Below, in pieces: positions 10,872 to 21,588 of a stretch of DNA of 64,000 bases. This DNA is from Eublepharis macularius (Eukaryota > Chordata > Lepidosauria > Squamata > Eublepharidae): NCBI RefSeq assembly GCF_028583425.1, contig NC_072791.1, positions 193,664,311-193,728,310 of the forward strand, written 5' to 3'. The notes beneath the pieces are model-generated. The model worked only from the letters and a program-made list of their open reading frames with translations. It made no database searches and was not told the DNA's origin. Position 1 is the stretch's first letter. Each line of letters begins with the position of its first letter. A program made the translations under genes and the position numbers.

Positions 10872-11030
10872 AGGGTTGCCATTTCCCCCCATGGCAAATA
10901 CCAAGGAATCAGGGGGTTCACTGACAATGTCATTACATTGCCAGAAATGTACAGACATCATTCCACACATATCTGGTTTGACCACGGAGTTTTGCTCAAA
11001 AACTAGAGTGCCCTAGAGTCTCCTAGAGGC
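10872..11030. repeat. GGTTGCCA-ended repeat, degraded
   Basis: It starts 'agggttgccatttcc' and carries 'caatgtcattacattgccag', matching the block at 9663. Boundaries are approximate. Confidence 0.35.
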
Positions 11031-11411
11031 TTGGAAAGACTACTCACATTTGTTTTATTGTATATGGCCATTGGCCTTCACAATATCAAAACACTTTCGA
11101 ATGTCAGTATAATATATAATCAAAATGATCAGGTAATCAAACACTTCAAAACCACATAAAATGCCCTACTAAAAAAACTTTAAAATTAATAAAACCTTCT
11201 AAAAGCAATCACAGCAAATCAATGGCTAATTCCTTTGCTCTGATCTTCCTCTTGGAAAGACTAGCTAAATATAAGATAAAACTTTGTGTGTGAGAGACAA
11301 TCTGGCGGTTCTAGGGTTGTACTGGTAGCCTGAAGCAGACAAAATAATAAAAGAATTCTGTGACAACTTAAAGACTTCGAAATATATTATAGCACAGTCT
11401 GGCTTGGATCC

Positions 11412-11585
11412 CAGGTAAGGATGCCAGGCCGCTTGCTATAGCGGGAGGCCTCCCAGCAATTCTCTTTGATGCCCATTATTGCCACAGGCACCTGCTGGAG
11501 AAATAGGGCCTAGCGTGCCGGCATTGTACCTGCACACTGACATCACTTCCAGTTTAAACCGGAAGTGACAAAGGATGATCTAGCC
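11412..11585. repeat. GGTTGCCAG-ended repeat, degraded
   Basis: It opens 'aaggatgccaggcc' and includes 'gacatcacttccagtttaaa', the motif shared with 2001-2276. It is non-coding. Confidence 0.4.
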
Positions 11586-12025
11586 TCTGCAAAGACGAGA
11601 TGATAAAACCAGTGTTTTTGTGAAATGCTAGAGTGTCCCCCGCAATGTGTTGGTGTGATTTCTGGGCACATGGGGAGTGATCTTAGTGCATTGCCACTGA
11701 TACTGGTACGTCATTGGTGAGAGTCCCCCTACCACTGAATCTCTTGCCAGTTGCCAGGCTGTAATAGTAAATCTCAGTGATGTTAAGTGGAGTGGAACTG
11801 TCTCACTTCCCCCCTCCAGCTGAAATGCCCCCCAAATCTTGGTCTGGGGACAGGGGAGCCCCACTTGGAGATTCACCAGAAGTAGCATGAAGGGAAGGTC
11901 AGAGGTTCACAACAGGAAGGTGGATTAGACAAAATAGCTCTCATTCACTTAGCAGAAATTTTCTGCAGGACCCAACCCTCTGTCTGTTGATTTTAACGTT
12001 TCTATTGATGTGATACTGTGTTCGG
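11586..12025. other. single-copy intergenic sequence
   Basis: Nothing recognisable as gene or repeat apart from weak similarity to miniature-repeat edges. Confidence 0.35.
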
Positions 12026-12030
12026 TTTTC

Positions 12031-12155
12031 ATGATTTATTTTTATTTTCTATCTTCTTTTATACCCCACCTTTCTCCCCAATGGAGGTCCAAAGTGGCAT
12101 ACATGATTTCCCTCTCCTCCATTTTACCTTCACAACAACCCACAATACTGAATGG
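12031..12155 (-). repeat. 3' fragment of Sauria-type SINE or partner LINE
   Basis: 'ataccccacctttctcccca', then 'atggaggtccaaagtggcat', is the antisense of the SINE tail that ends with a ggggagaaagg-type motif. No tRNA head is present. Confidence 0.55.
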
Positions 12156-13084
12156 TAAGCAATGTTCAACTTAAGAAATGCAATGCAGATTTTTTAAAAA
12201 AAGAATAAAACATACACTGGAGAACACACAAGAAGTACACTGCAGGCGGAAGCTAGGGTTGCCTTGCAGGCAAACCCCATAGTGATGGCTATCGTTGCAT
12301 CTCCAGTCAGAAAGACCTCCTCCAGCTTCAAAAAGGCACCGACAAAATGGAATCCAAACAGCCTGCTACCGTTTTGAAATTGGAGACGTGTAAAGTGAAG
12401 GGGAAAAGCTGGCAACATTCGGTGAACAGGCCATCCCTTTAAGGACATGTGGAAACGGCCCATGTTTACACTAGCATGCAATAAAATGCCTGCATTTGAT
12501 GAAGCAAAAAAACCCCATCCATTAGTTCAAAATAACCATTATATCTTTATCATGACAAAATAACGGTTATATTAATTGCACAAACAGTGTTATGTAGGAT
12601 AGTAATTTTTTTTCTCTTACACATTCTATTTTGTGGCTTTTATTGCCCTGGACAGATGGCTTCTCTCTGTCGATAGGATGCAATATTGTTTGGTGGCTTT
12701 GGGTTTGTTTTTATTGAGAGATTACTGGCTTGTAGGATTTGTACGGGATTTCACTGTACTTAAGCTTTAATAGACTGGGATTTGGTTTATTGTTAGATTA
12801 TTTTATTAGTTATTACTCTACAGATCAGAAGCGCTACTGTGATTTTTTTCTTGATCAGTCACCATGAATAGCTGCTAGAGCGAAGCTAAGGCAAGGCAGA
12901 TAACAGAGGTCCACTTCTCAAAGGTTCAGACTAAGAAGAGCAGAGGTTGGAGCTCATGGATCCACTCCAATAAGGGTGGTGCCATCCTCCTGGTGCAAGA
13001 AGCCTAGTGGAAGAGCCTCTTGCACCAAAGAAAGGCATCTCGCACCACAGTAAGGAATCATTAGCAAAACAGAGATTCACTTGT
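12156..13084. other. single-copy intergenic sequence
   Basis: No gene or repeat recognised. 12600-12850 is T-rich and might be a decayed LINE tail. Confidence 0.35.
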
Positions 13085-13320
13085 GTATGAAATGTCAAGT
13101 CACAACTAACTTATGGCAACCCCAGCAAGGGGATTTCAAGGCAAATGAGAAGCTTACAACAAACAACTTATGGCAACTTCAGCAAGGGGCTTTAAAGGCA
13201 AGTGCAAAGCAGAGGTGGCTTGCTTTCCTCTGCAAACTCTTTCTTGGTGGTCCCCCATGCAAGCATTGACCCTGTTTGGCTTCTGAAATCTGAAGATTAG
13301 GCTATACCATGCCACCTTCC
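13085..13320 (-). repeat. 5S-type SINE, minus strand, with internal duplication
   Basis: The 3' body block 'aacttatggcaac..cagcaaggg' occurs twice in tandem (13101-13148 and 13157-13204). To the right, 'gaccctgtttggcttctgaaatctga' is the complement of a mutated 5S A-box region. The order matches the minus-strand copy at 10490. The duplication is private to this copy within the window. Confidence 0.6.
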
Positions 13321-13691
13321 CTCTTCATTTACCTATATATATTGGGTTCACTCCAGCTAGCTTTTCCACTTAGTCTTCCCCAATTCTCCTTCTTCCTACA
13401 GCTCCAGTTCCACATGGCTGTTGTCCATGCAGATCCCACAATTTCCAACACAATCATTTGGGTGCTTAAAGCAGTCCCCCTCCTCCCTTTTCTATCAGCA
13501 GAAAAACTGGCTGGATCCAATATATTCTGTTGTTTCAAAGCCAAACATAAGGCTGTACTATAAGAAAATGGTTCAGAGAGATGCTTTGATAAAGGGACAG
13601 GGACTTTTGTCTATACTACTGCGTACTGTCTGTTACTGTAATATGTTCCTATTGAGTAGTTTGCACGTCGCTTAATATGTCATGTTAAAAG

Positions 13692-14206
13692 GAGCTCGCT
13701 GACTCACCGGCGGGTGGGGTTGTCACCGTTGTGAAGGATGCAGTGGAGGCAGTTACAGCCAGGATGGGGAGGAGTGCCCAGCCCATGTCTGGTCAGCATC
13801 GTGGTCGGCGCCATTCCTCCCAGGAGTTCGGCAGGAGCAGCACATTTCCCACCCACCCTCTGCTCAATGGAAGGGAGTGAGGACTGTCACAACTTTATGG
13901 GTTTGGCAGGTTTGTGGCATTGGGCCGGATCCCAATAGGGTGAGTGGGCCAGGGGTCTGCTCACCCCCACAGAATGGAAGGAGAAGACCGCCTGGCATGT
14001 GCTGGTGGGGGATGACACTTGCTGTGTTGGGCCAGCACGGGACTGGTGGAAGATGCATCGGTCAGCAGGATGGCCCTCCGATGCCAACAGGGATCCGTGC
14101 CCAGATGCCGGGCCAAAGCTCCATCTAGCTGTAATCAATAAAGTTGTGGCCATTTTCTAACCCAAGACAGGTGTCATGTGAGTCATTTGCGCCAGAATGC
14201 AGATTG
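13692..14206 (+). mobile_element. LTR-like insertion, copy 1
   Basis: About 515 bp, GC-rich, sitting in an AT-rich LINE tail. It shares with about 33738-34256 the blocks 'ctgtcacaactttatggg', 'ggcattgggcc' and 'gctgtaatcaataaagttgtggcc', the last containing a polyadenylation-type aataaa near the 3' end. This arrangement suggests a solo LTR. The exact ends and target duplication were not resolved. Confidence 0.45.
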
Positions 14207-14386
14207 ATATAACACATAGGTGACAAATTAGTTTGTTTCATCATTGTATTAGCTCTGTATAAGATTTCTGCTCGTTTCCAAATATCTGCAATCTATACTC
14301 ATTGTACTTGGTTTAGTATTTTCTATTTGAATGTCCCACTCACTGATCATGTTGATTTACACTGTGTAATCCCCCTTGAATCTCAG

Positions 14387-14743
14387 AGCTAAACTACAAG
14401 AGACAAATTACATGAGGATGCTCACGTGAAGCCAGAAAGCCAAGTTTTAAAACACAGATTGGAAGGCTTTGTCAATTTCCCCTCTACAGAGCCAGCAAAG
14501 ATTGACCCTCAGAGGGTTTGTTTATTTCCTCTTCACCTTCTGAAGGCTCTGTCAGTTTCACCTCCCCTTCTAGGAGGTGAAGAGGAAATAAACTAACAGT
14601 CCTAGGAGTGATCTTTGCTGCTCTGTAGAGAGGGGAAGTTGACAGAGCATTCCAATCTGTCTTTTAAAACTTCGCTTCTCTGCTAACATTGAAACTCCCT
14701 TCACATGAGCGTCCTTGTGTAATTTGTCTCTTGTAGTTTAGCT
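14387..14743. mobile_element. inverted-repeat element (CTNAG-target family)
   Basis: A 357-bp element with ends AGCTAAACTACAAGAGACA and the matching complement. It is flanked by an exact CTCAG duplication (14382-14386 and 14744-14748). The sequence on either side rejoins as an LINE tail (ctcag then tgagaaagg), which confirms the boundaries. The interior has a further inverted 'ttcctcttcacct' arm pair. No open frame is present. Confidence 0.8.
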
Positions 14744-14790
14744 CTCAGTGAGAAAGGTAAACTATAAATAATGTTATTAACAACAACTTT

Positions 14791-16955
14791 CAACACCCAG
14801 TTTTAAACACATTTGCTTATTATTTATATTTATTGTTGTTCCTACTTTAGCTATATTCCAGACCTTCTGGATTTTATCCCCAGGACTCATGAAGTAAGTG
14901 GATACTAGGAAACATATTAGTGGATACCATGATACCTCTGTGATATCATGTTGAAGATCTCTGCACTGCAAGAAAGATGGTGCCAATGTAAGACAACCCC
15001 TGTGCAGAATTACTCCAACTGATAGGGAGTTTTAACTCTGCATAAAATGCATTGTTAATTGCTCATCCCATGTACCCCCATTCCAATTCTTTTTTTGCTT
15101 TTGCTAATTACTTTTTCTGAAATGCATACTGCTGCTTTTCCCTTGCAACAGCTGGATAGCTGGGTGAAAGAGCAGTTGCTCTTTTCATATTTAAATAATG
15201 CCCTTACCCACATTTTAACTGCCACTGATGAGGAAAAAACAGCCTGTATCATTCTAACCGATTTATTGGTTTACAGCTCAAAAGTCCTAACAAGGAGTGT
15301 CAAAAATCCCCGTGGTGGCGCTGAGTGCATTTTGCATTAGGACTCCCGATTTAACTGAAAGATACATAAAAATCACATTCAGCTAGACGGCTCCCTACCG
15401 GTGATACATCTGAGAAGGCTCAGCAGCAGAAGGTCGGCATTCAGCAACTTATGTTCACAAAATGAGCTCAAGAACTACCTACTTTTAGATGTCAGGATGC
15501 AAAACATTTTCCAAGGCTTGGAGCCTTTGCCCAAATCGTATCACTCTTGGGAGATCTCTCCTCTTCTTCCCTGATACGTTTCATTACAATTGAAATGCAC
15601 AAAAGCTGCTCAGATGGAAGATTTCTCCTCACAGAGAATGGCAGACTGTTTGGAGGAAGATATTAGAAGCTTTATGGCATCACTTGAGTCTCTGTAATCC
15701 AAAATCTTATTCATACCAGCGGTCCCATAGGAGTCAACAAGGCAGAAGAAATACATAAGGCCTGTGTGACAGAAAGTAGCAGAACTGCAACTCTTATACA
15801 CTTTCCCAATTACCAGGCCCTGTCACGCTGTCATATAAGTCAATTCTGCCACAACCTCCCAATTTGATTCACCTCAGTGGGTGGGAAAATGGAGAATTAC
15901 ATCGGCACTAGTTACTACAGGTAAGAGATTCTAACAATGGGCTTCTGCATCATACTCCCACCAGGCTGTGCAACATACCTTACTCCTTACAGTAATCCAC
16001 GAACAATTACAGCCTCTGGATTTATCAGTCATTGGAGAGAAAAAAAAACCCAATGGGATTGGATCCAAAAGGTGCAGAAAGGGTCTTCCCTTTTAAAGAA
16101 TGGCTGCTTTTCACTTTCATTGGAGTGATCTTTGAAAAAAAATGGAACAGAATCCAATAATATTCTTCCACCTTTGTGGAACTCAGCCCATTCAGGTGGC
16201 CTGAAATCATCTTCTGCCATGAGAGCAGTCCCTGGCCCCAAGTTGACTACCCTGGTGTTACCCTTTTGCTTACACAACCACAGGCTGCTCCTCATGTCTC
16301 CTGAGTTCTGCAGAATGTTCCTATGGGAAGTTGAGCCCTTTAAGAAAGTCAGCAGGAACTCAAGGACTGAGAGCAGCCATCCAAAATATCTCACAGTTGG
16401 TGGAGCCAGAGAAAATAGTTTGGAAGTCCAAAAGAGTCATGGAAGAGAGGGAGGTCAGAGAAGGAGGCTGGTGCCCAAGCCGAAGGATGTTGGAAGCTCA
16501 GGTGGGTAGAGGTCACAGAACCTGCAGGCCCAGTAGAGAATCAGATTGTGAGGTCTTGGATTGTAAGCCGCATTTGCCCATAGATGGATGTAGTGTAACA
16601 TAGCTAGTGCTTATGTCTTCTCTTATGGAGCAGCAGAACTCTAATGTGCCCCTGCTGACAGGAGGGAACATCCCCTTGGGAAAGCATGGGAAATGTTATA
16701 GATGTTACCGATTGTACCACTGTGTCAACTCTTGTCCAAGCTCTTGCACACCTTTGTACAGTAGAGCATTCACAGTTTGCTGGATCCAGGTAATTAAATC
16801 TCTGCTTTGCAGGCCCTCCAGAATTTCACCAGATCCCAGAGGGAGGGAGTCTCCTCTGTTCATGCATTCCAGAGAAGGAAGACACTAGTGTAAAAGCCTC
16901 CTTCTGGTCAATCAGCCCTGGGGCCAGGAACCGCCACCAGGCCCTGAGTTGCAGA
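14791..16955. other. single-copy intergenic sequence
   Basis: Over 2 kb without a recognised repeat or coding family. Overlapping open frames at 16029-16394 (-) and 16132-16603 (+) have no domain resemblance, and opposite-strand overlap of this kind is typical of chance frames. Confidence 0.4.
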
Positions 16956-16959
16956 CCAT

Positions 16960-17600
16960 AGGGCACACAGAGGGTTATACTGGGAGAGGCAATCCTGTAG
17001 GTACGAGGGTTCCAGATGGTTAAGGGCTTTAAATTTTAAATCCAATACCTTGAATTTGATTCAGAAAACAATTGGAAACTAGTGCAGTTGCTTCAAAATC
17101 AAAGTAATATGTGCTGACCATGGTGCGCCAGTCAACAGTCTGGCAGCTGCATTCTGTAGCAATTGAAGTATCCAAAGCACCTTCAAGGTAAGCCCCATGT
17201 AGAATAAGTTACAGTAGTCTAGACGAGGAGTGACCGTAGCATGAATCATTGTGCCAAGGTCAGGGATAACTGGTAAGCCTGGCAGAGATGGTAGAATGCC
17301 AACCTCACCACCACCGTGGACACCACACTCCCATCTCCTGACAGAGTCCATCGCTGTAAGCTGGACTCCATAAAGTGATGGAAGTACAGTGCCCACTATT
17401 GGCGCAGACCAAGCTAGCCGCATGACTTCTGTTTTTGATGGATATAACTTCAGCCAACTATCGCTCAGCCAATCAATCACCACATCCAAACACTGGGCCT
17501 GGACTGAGATCTCAGCCTCTGGCTGCTTATCTAGCAGGAAATAGAGCTGGGTGTCATCAGATACTGGTGGCACCCAACTCCAGACCCCCTGACAATTGCT
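16960..17600 (-). pseudogene. L2-clade LINE reverse transcriptase fragment
   Basis: The minus-strand frame ending at 17079 contains, in order, DDTQLY (about 17541-17562, the RT catalytic box with the first residues diverged), LYPSKTEV, TPRLDYCN and LQNAAARLLTG, the usual order in the L2 RT and thumb region. After the frame closes, the same strand continues to about 16960 with a decayed HWLPV/FKAL-type segment. The 5' side is cut near 17600 by another repeat, and the endonuclease domain is missing. This is a dead partial LINE, not a host gene. Confidence 0.8.
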
Positions 17601-17639
17601 ACTAAAGGGCATGTGATGGATTGCACGTTTTAAAAAGCT

Positions 17640-18255
17640 AGGAAGGGCTGAACACAAGGCTGGAGGACTGTTAAGAGTTAATCCCTCACAGAATAAGAGA
17701 ACGTTGAGTGACAGGCTACTCCAAGGGATCTGCTTGGGTAGCATGTGCTGGAAAGAGGAGGGTCTGTTTTCAGTCCTAGTAGAGAGATCCAGTGTGAAGA
17801 GTTGGGAGTTGGAGTCCTAATGGAGAGCAGTTTTAACACTGACAGGAGAACTGGGAAAAGTTGGCAAGAAGGTTTGGGAGGCAGATGCAGACTCCCAAAT
17901 AGGCCAAAGAAAGGGGATAGAACTTCTAAGGAGAGGATATTTTCACGGCCCAGTCAAACAGGGAGGTAGATCTGGAGAGCGGAGAGATCCCTGGTTGGGT
18001 GTGGTTGGAAACTGCCTGTGGAGACGTGTAGATTCAGTTGATAATTGAAAGAAAGCACTGATGTCTGAAGAGAAGGGGACTGGGGTACTAGAAAGTGGAT
18101 GCCAGCATTCCTTACTCCAGAAGAGAAGAATACTAGAAGAAAGTATGCTAGAGTGCTTGGGGGAAAACAAGGGAACCAAAGCCTCATAAGCCTTCAAGTA
18201 TTTGTGAAGAGCATAAGAACCAAAATCTGTGCATGTTCTGCATGTTCTTACCATG
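17640..18255 (+). repeat. LTR-like repeat, tentative
   Basis: It starts near 'ctgttaagagttaatccctcac' and includes 'ggactggggtactagaaagtgga'. A related stretch at 46179-46510 begins 'tgtaaagaattaacccctc' and has 'aggttagggtactagaaagtgag'. The shared spacing suggests one LTR family. No target duplication was resolved and no retroviral gene is attached. Confidence 0.35.
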
Positions 18256-18261
18256 TGTGTA

Positions 18262-18362
18262 TGTAAGAATCATAGGCTTGGAAGAGACCTCTAGGGTCAT
18301 CTAGTCCAGCCCCCTGCACACTGATTGCCCCAGTGACCCCCCACTCCATGTTGAATTACCTG
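18262..18362 (-). repeat. CR1 LINE 3' end
   Basis: 'gaatcataggcttggaaga', then 'gggtcatctagtccagcccc', is the antisense of the CR1 3' end, in which a ggactagatgacc block precedes the terminal attctatg-type repeat. Only the last 100 bases are present, the usual severe 5' truncation. Confidence 0.7.
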
Positions 18363-18600
18363 GTTTCACCTGACTTTTCCTCTCTAAAATAAATAAACTA
18401 GTTAATTATTTTTGAATTTTAAAAATGCTTCTGGTGCCACTTCTGCTGTTTAAGGATGAGGGGATGTTATAGGGCACATATAACTATTGAATAGCATTGG
18501 AGAAAGAATTGTTCCCTGAGGGATTCCACAAGAGAGTTCCTACTAAGCCAACTTCTCTTCCCCAATGGCAACTCTAAAAAAGGGTCCTTGAATGAATAAG

Positions 18601-18790
18601 AGCAGATCCAGAGGAGTTAGCCATGTTAGTCTGTAGTTGCAAAATAGTAAAAAGTCCAGTAGCGCCTCTAAGACTAACCAGCTTTATTGAGACATAAGCT
18701 TTCAAGAACCACAGTTTATCTGATGAAGAAAGCTTATGCCTCAATAAAGTCTTTAGTCTTAAAGGTGCTACTGGACTTTTTTTACTATGG
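18601..18790. mobile_element. short inverted PLE tail unit
   Basis: A minus-strand PLE tail (agaggagttagccatgttag ... agtccagtagcgcctc) faces a plus-strand tail (aaagcttatgcctcaataaag ... gtgctactggact). The join falls in the hammerhead region at about 18716-18722. Flanks ATGAATAAG (18592-18600) and ATGAATGAG (18791-18799) match at 8 of 9 bases and look like a target duplication. Each half retains only part of the ribozyme core. Confidence 0.65.
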
Positions 18791-19034
18791 ATGAATGAGG
18801 GGAGCCAAGCCAAAGCAGTTCCCCTCACCCCCAGCAAGGCTAAGTGCTTTCCAAAACTGAGTGGTCAAGAGGGTCAAACGCTGCCAACAGATCTAACTAA
18901 ATCAGCAGCGCATGCCCACCTTTATCTACATGGAATCGAAGAGTGTCGGCCTGTGCCACTAGAGCTGTCTCAGTGCCAAATCCAGGCCTGAGGCCAGACT
19001 GGAATGGGCTCAACATAAATGTTTCCATCAAGAA

Positions 19035-19135
19035 CTAGACAGATGCAGGCAATAACAAACCACCTCTGCCCATCTCTTGCCTTGAAAACCCCCTGAGGGG
19101 TTGCCATAAGCCTATTGTGATTTGACAGCACTTAA
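19035..19135 (+). repeat. 3' fragment of 5S-type SINE
   Basis: 'caaaccacctctgcccatctc', 'cttgaaaaccccctgagggg' and 'tgccataagcc' match the non-5S body of the copy at 34812 (aagccacctctgttagtctc, ccatgaaaaccccatcgggg). The 5S head is absent. Confidence 0.6.
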
Positions 19136-19500
19136 TTATTATAATTATTTAATTTTCTTTAAATAAACTGTCTAGATCAGTATAATCAGAGACTGATATC
19201 CATACCAGAACAATATACAGGACTCACCATTCAAGTGGATCACAAAGAAAGAAGATGTTTCCATGCCGTTTGGATCTTATTTAGCTATAACCATTGAAGA
19301 ATGAGATTTGGAAGCCGTTGTAAAAAAACCTGTGAGCTGCAGCAGTGCTAAAGTGCATCTTACCTTGTGGTAAGATGAGAGCTGGGACAACTAACATTTT
19401 AATTTTTTCATGGATCCAGGTAATACAGTAAGAGGGGATCTCCATGTCCTTCAATTTTCATTAATACGACTACAGCATAAATTTAGAACTTACTATGCAT

Positions 19501-19953
19501 AGATCCAGAGGAGTTAGCCGCATTAGTCTGTAGTAGCAAAATAGTAAAGAGTCCAGTAGCACCTTTAAGACTAATCAACTTTATTGTAGCATAAGCTTTC
19601 GAGGGCCACAGCTCTCTTCGTCAGATGTATGAAGCATAGGAAGAAATGGGCCAGAGATATATTGGTGGTGAGGGGAGGGGTAAGAGGATGCAGAGAGTGA
19701 GGGTCATGTAAATGTAAATAAGTTATAAGAAATCATGAAAGAGGTGGAATGCACAATCCAGGCTGGGTGTGACCCCTCCCCTCCATGGCAGAATCTGAAT
19801 AGAATGCCTGAAGGCAATTACTTTTGGTAATGAGATAACCATTCTTAGTCTCTATTCAATCCAAGTCTGACTGAGTCAAATTTACATATGAATTTTCAAA
19901 AGCTTATGCTACAATAAATTTTTTAATCTTAAAGGTGCTGCTGGACTCTTTAC
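19501..19953. mobile_element. inverted PLE unit with coding remnant
   Basis: The unit lies between perfect 10-bp duplications TACTATGCAT (19491-19500 and 19954-19963). The left, larger part is a minus-strand PLE 3' end: tail, hammerhead-like motif, untranslated stretch and, at about 19830-19887, the antisense of the last endonuclease codons (the region equivalent to 49033-49110). It then switches at about 19888 to a plus-strand tail (aaaagcttatgctacaataaa ... ctgctggactc). The intact duplication shows that the inversion arose during insertion, not later. Confidence 0.75.
19589..19628 (-). ncRNA. hammerhead-ribozyme-like motif of PLE
   Basis: On the minus strand: ACAT, CTGACGA (plus 19618-19624), an extra A, helix II GAGAG/CCCTC (one mismatch), GAAA, GC, TT and ATGC. 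Helix I would be ACAT/ATGC with one mismatch. Both invariant core blocks are intact. PLE-encoded hammerheads are established. The short helix III (one A-U pair closing a GC loop) is my reading. Confidence 0.6.
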
Positions 19954-20337
19954 TACTATGCATGTCGTCACTGAGAAAGGTATGAGAAATTCCTCTTGGC
20001 ATATTACCAGGACCCACAAAAAGTAAAAACACTCATGCCCTTTGCTTTTTGCCCTCTCTCTGTGAAACAAGATGAGGAAGGAATGGGTTTGAAGATGCAA
20101 GACTCAGCCATCCAGGGATGGGATGTTTGCTCAAAGGAGCACTTCTGTGGCGTAGGGATGCTTGTGAAATTTTCCCCATCTGTTTTCTTCCCAGACTACT
20201 GGATTTCGATTTACCGGATCTTGCTTGAGGAATAGCACCAGCATTAGTAACTTGCCATTGTTTAGACCCTGGTGCTGTTTGCTGCAATTTTCTGTTTTCA
20301 GTTTGTCCCCTTATACCAATGTGAACAAGGGCTTCAG

Positions 20338-20592
20338 CAGGGCTTTTTCTCTGGGGAAAGAGGTGGTGGAACTCAGTGGTTGACCTCAGAGAAAATGGTC
20401 ACATGGCTGGTGGCCCCACCCCCACCCAGACAGAGGGGAGTTTAGATTGCCCTCCGTGCTGCTTGGCGGCGCGGAGGGCCATCTCAACTCCCCCCTGTCT
20501 GGAGATCAGGGGGAGGGGCCACCAGCCATGTGACCATTTTCAAGAGGTTCCGGAACTCTGTTCCCCCACGTTCCCCCTGAAAAAAAGCCCTG
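20338..20592. mobile_element. palindromic hAT-type MITE, copy 1
   Basis: Ends CAGGGCTTTTTCTC and the near complement (gaaaaaaagccctg). The interior arms are also complementary (aatggtcacatggctggtgg against ccaccagccatgtgaccatt). Flanks GGCTTCAG (20330-20337) and TGCTTCAG (20593-20600) differ at one of 8 bases. The sister copy is at 36398. An 8-bp duplication and CAGGG ends are typical of hAT. It is non-coding. Confidence 0.75.
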
Positions 20593-20600
20593 TGCTTCAG

Positions 20601-21361
20601 TAAGTTGGTCAAAACACTGCATGAAAAATAACTTGATGCCCTCCCAGGATCATATCAAAATTCCATTTTGCAGCATTCTTTAATGAGCGCATACATGCAC
20701 ATCAGTAACTTGTTGAAGGGAGAGTAAACTGAAAACTTTATCAAATCGCCCGTGCACTGTTTCCAAAGCTAATTTAGTAATCCTGCAAGAGAGGACAAAT
20801 GGATCAGAACATATGGCATGCCATTGCCTACTCCATGAAACGCCACCAGATTGGAACAAGAACACCTCATCTCGGTAGAGAACTGCGGTCTAGCAAGAGG
20901 AACTTTTGTGGATGCAAACAGCTTTTCTGATCAATTTTCAGCTCAAAGTTATTCTTTTGCGCCCACTGAGGAAATGTGGAATGTATGCTGCCCAGACAAC
21001 ATCAGAGACTGACTAAGACGTTTATGTAAATCTGGTACTGTGATTTCAAGATTGATGCTGTATTTTAAGACATCATCCACGCTTAAAGTGGGGGAAAAAT
21101 GAGAGTTGTAAATATCTGTAAGCACCACTAAATCTGGATTTAATGTTGAAAACATAAATAAGTTAACAAATCACTTGACTCTATATTTAAAGACCAGCAA
21201 ATAAAAAAACACAAACCAAAAAAGTAAGACTGAATTCCAGCCTCTTCCTCATGTGTTAGGCCTGTGGATTAATAAAACGTGTTCTGCATTTAAAACATAT
21301 GATCTTTCAATGGATTTTGAAGAATGTTAACTCTGCTTAGGATTGCAGTTTTATACAAATG
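20601..21361. other. single-copy intergenic sequence
   Basis: No recognised repeat or coding family. A scrap of the small palindromic family (ctctgcttaggattgcag) lies near 21330. Confidence 0.4.
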
Positions 21362-21588
21362 TTTATTTACTTAAGTTATCCTCTGCCTTTCCCCCCGATG
21401 GGAACCCAGCTCAGCTTACATCATTCTTTTCTCTATTTTTCCCGTGACAACCCTGTGAAGTAGGTTAGGCTGAGAGTGTTCGACTGGCCCAGAGTTACCT
21501 GGCAAGCTTTCACAGCAATGTGGGGATTCGAACCTGAGTCTCCCAGATCCTAGTCCGACACTCTAACCACTACACCACACCAACACCA
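21362..21588 (-). repeat. Sauria-type SINE, minus strand
   Basis: It reads from tail (ctctgcctttccccccgatg) to tRNA-like head (gattcgaacctgagtctccc, ctctaaccactacaccacacc). The B box GGTTCGAATCC is intact in antisense, so this copy is better preserved than those at 491 or 7592. Confidence 0.85.

Larger units (their letters stand above)
13530..14790 (+). repeat. L2-type LINE 3' untranslated tail, interrupted twice
   Basis: Segments 13530-13691, 14207-14386 and 14744-14790 align by eye with 33690-33737 and 34257-34544 (shared 'ggctgtactataagaaaatggttc'-like and 'ttacactgtgtaatc' blocks). An LTR-like sequence (about 13692-14206) and the CTNAG element (14387-14743) interrupt it. No coding part is present; the related copy at 33580 retains an L2 C-terminal peptide. 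Confidence 0.55.

Noticed and set aside
16029..16603. Overlapping frames of 90-125 codons on both strands
   Set aside because: No family resemblance, and opposite-strand overlap is typical of chance.
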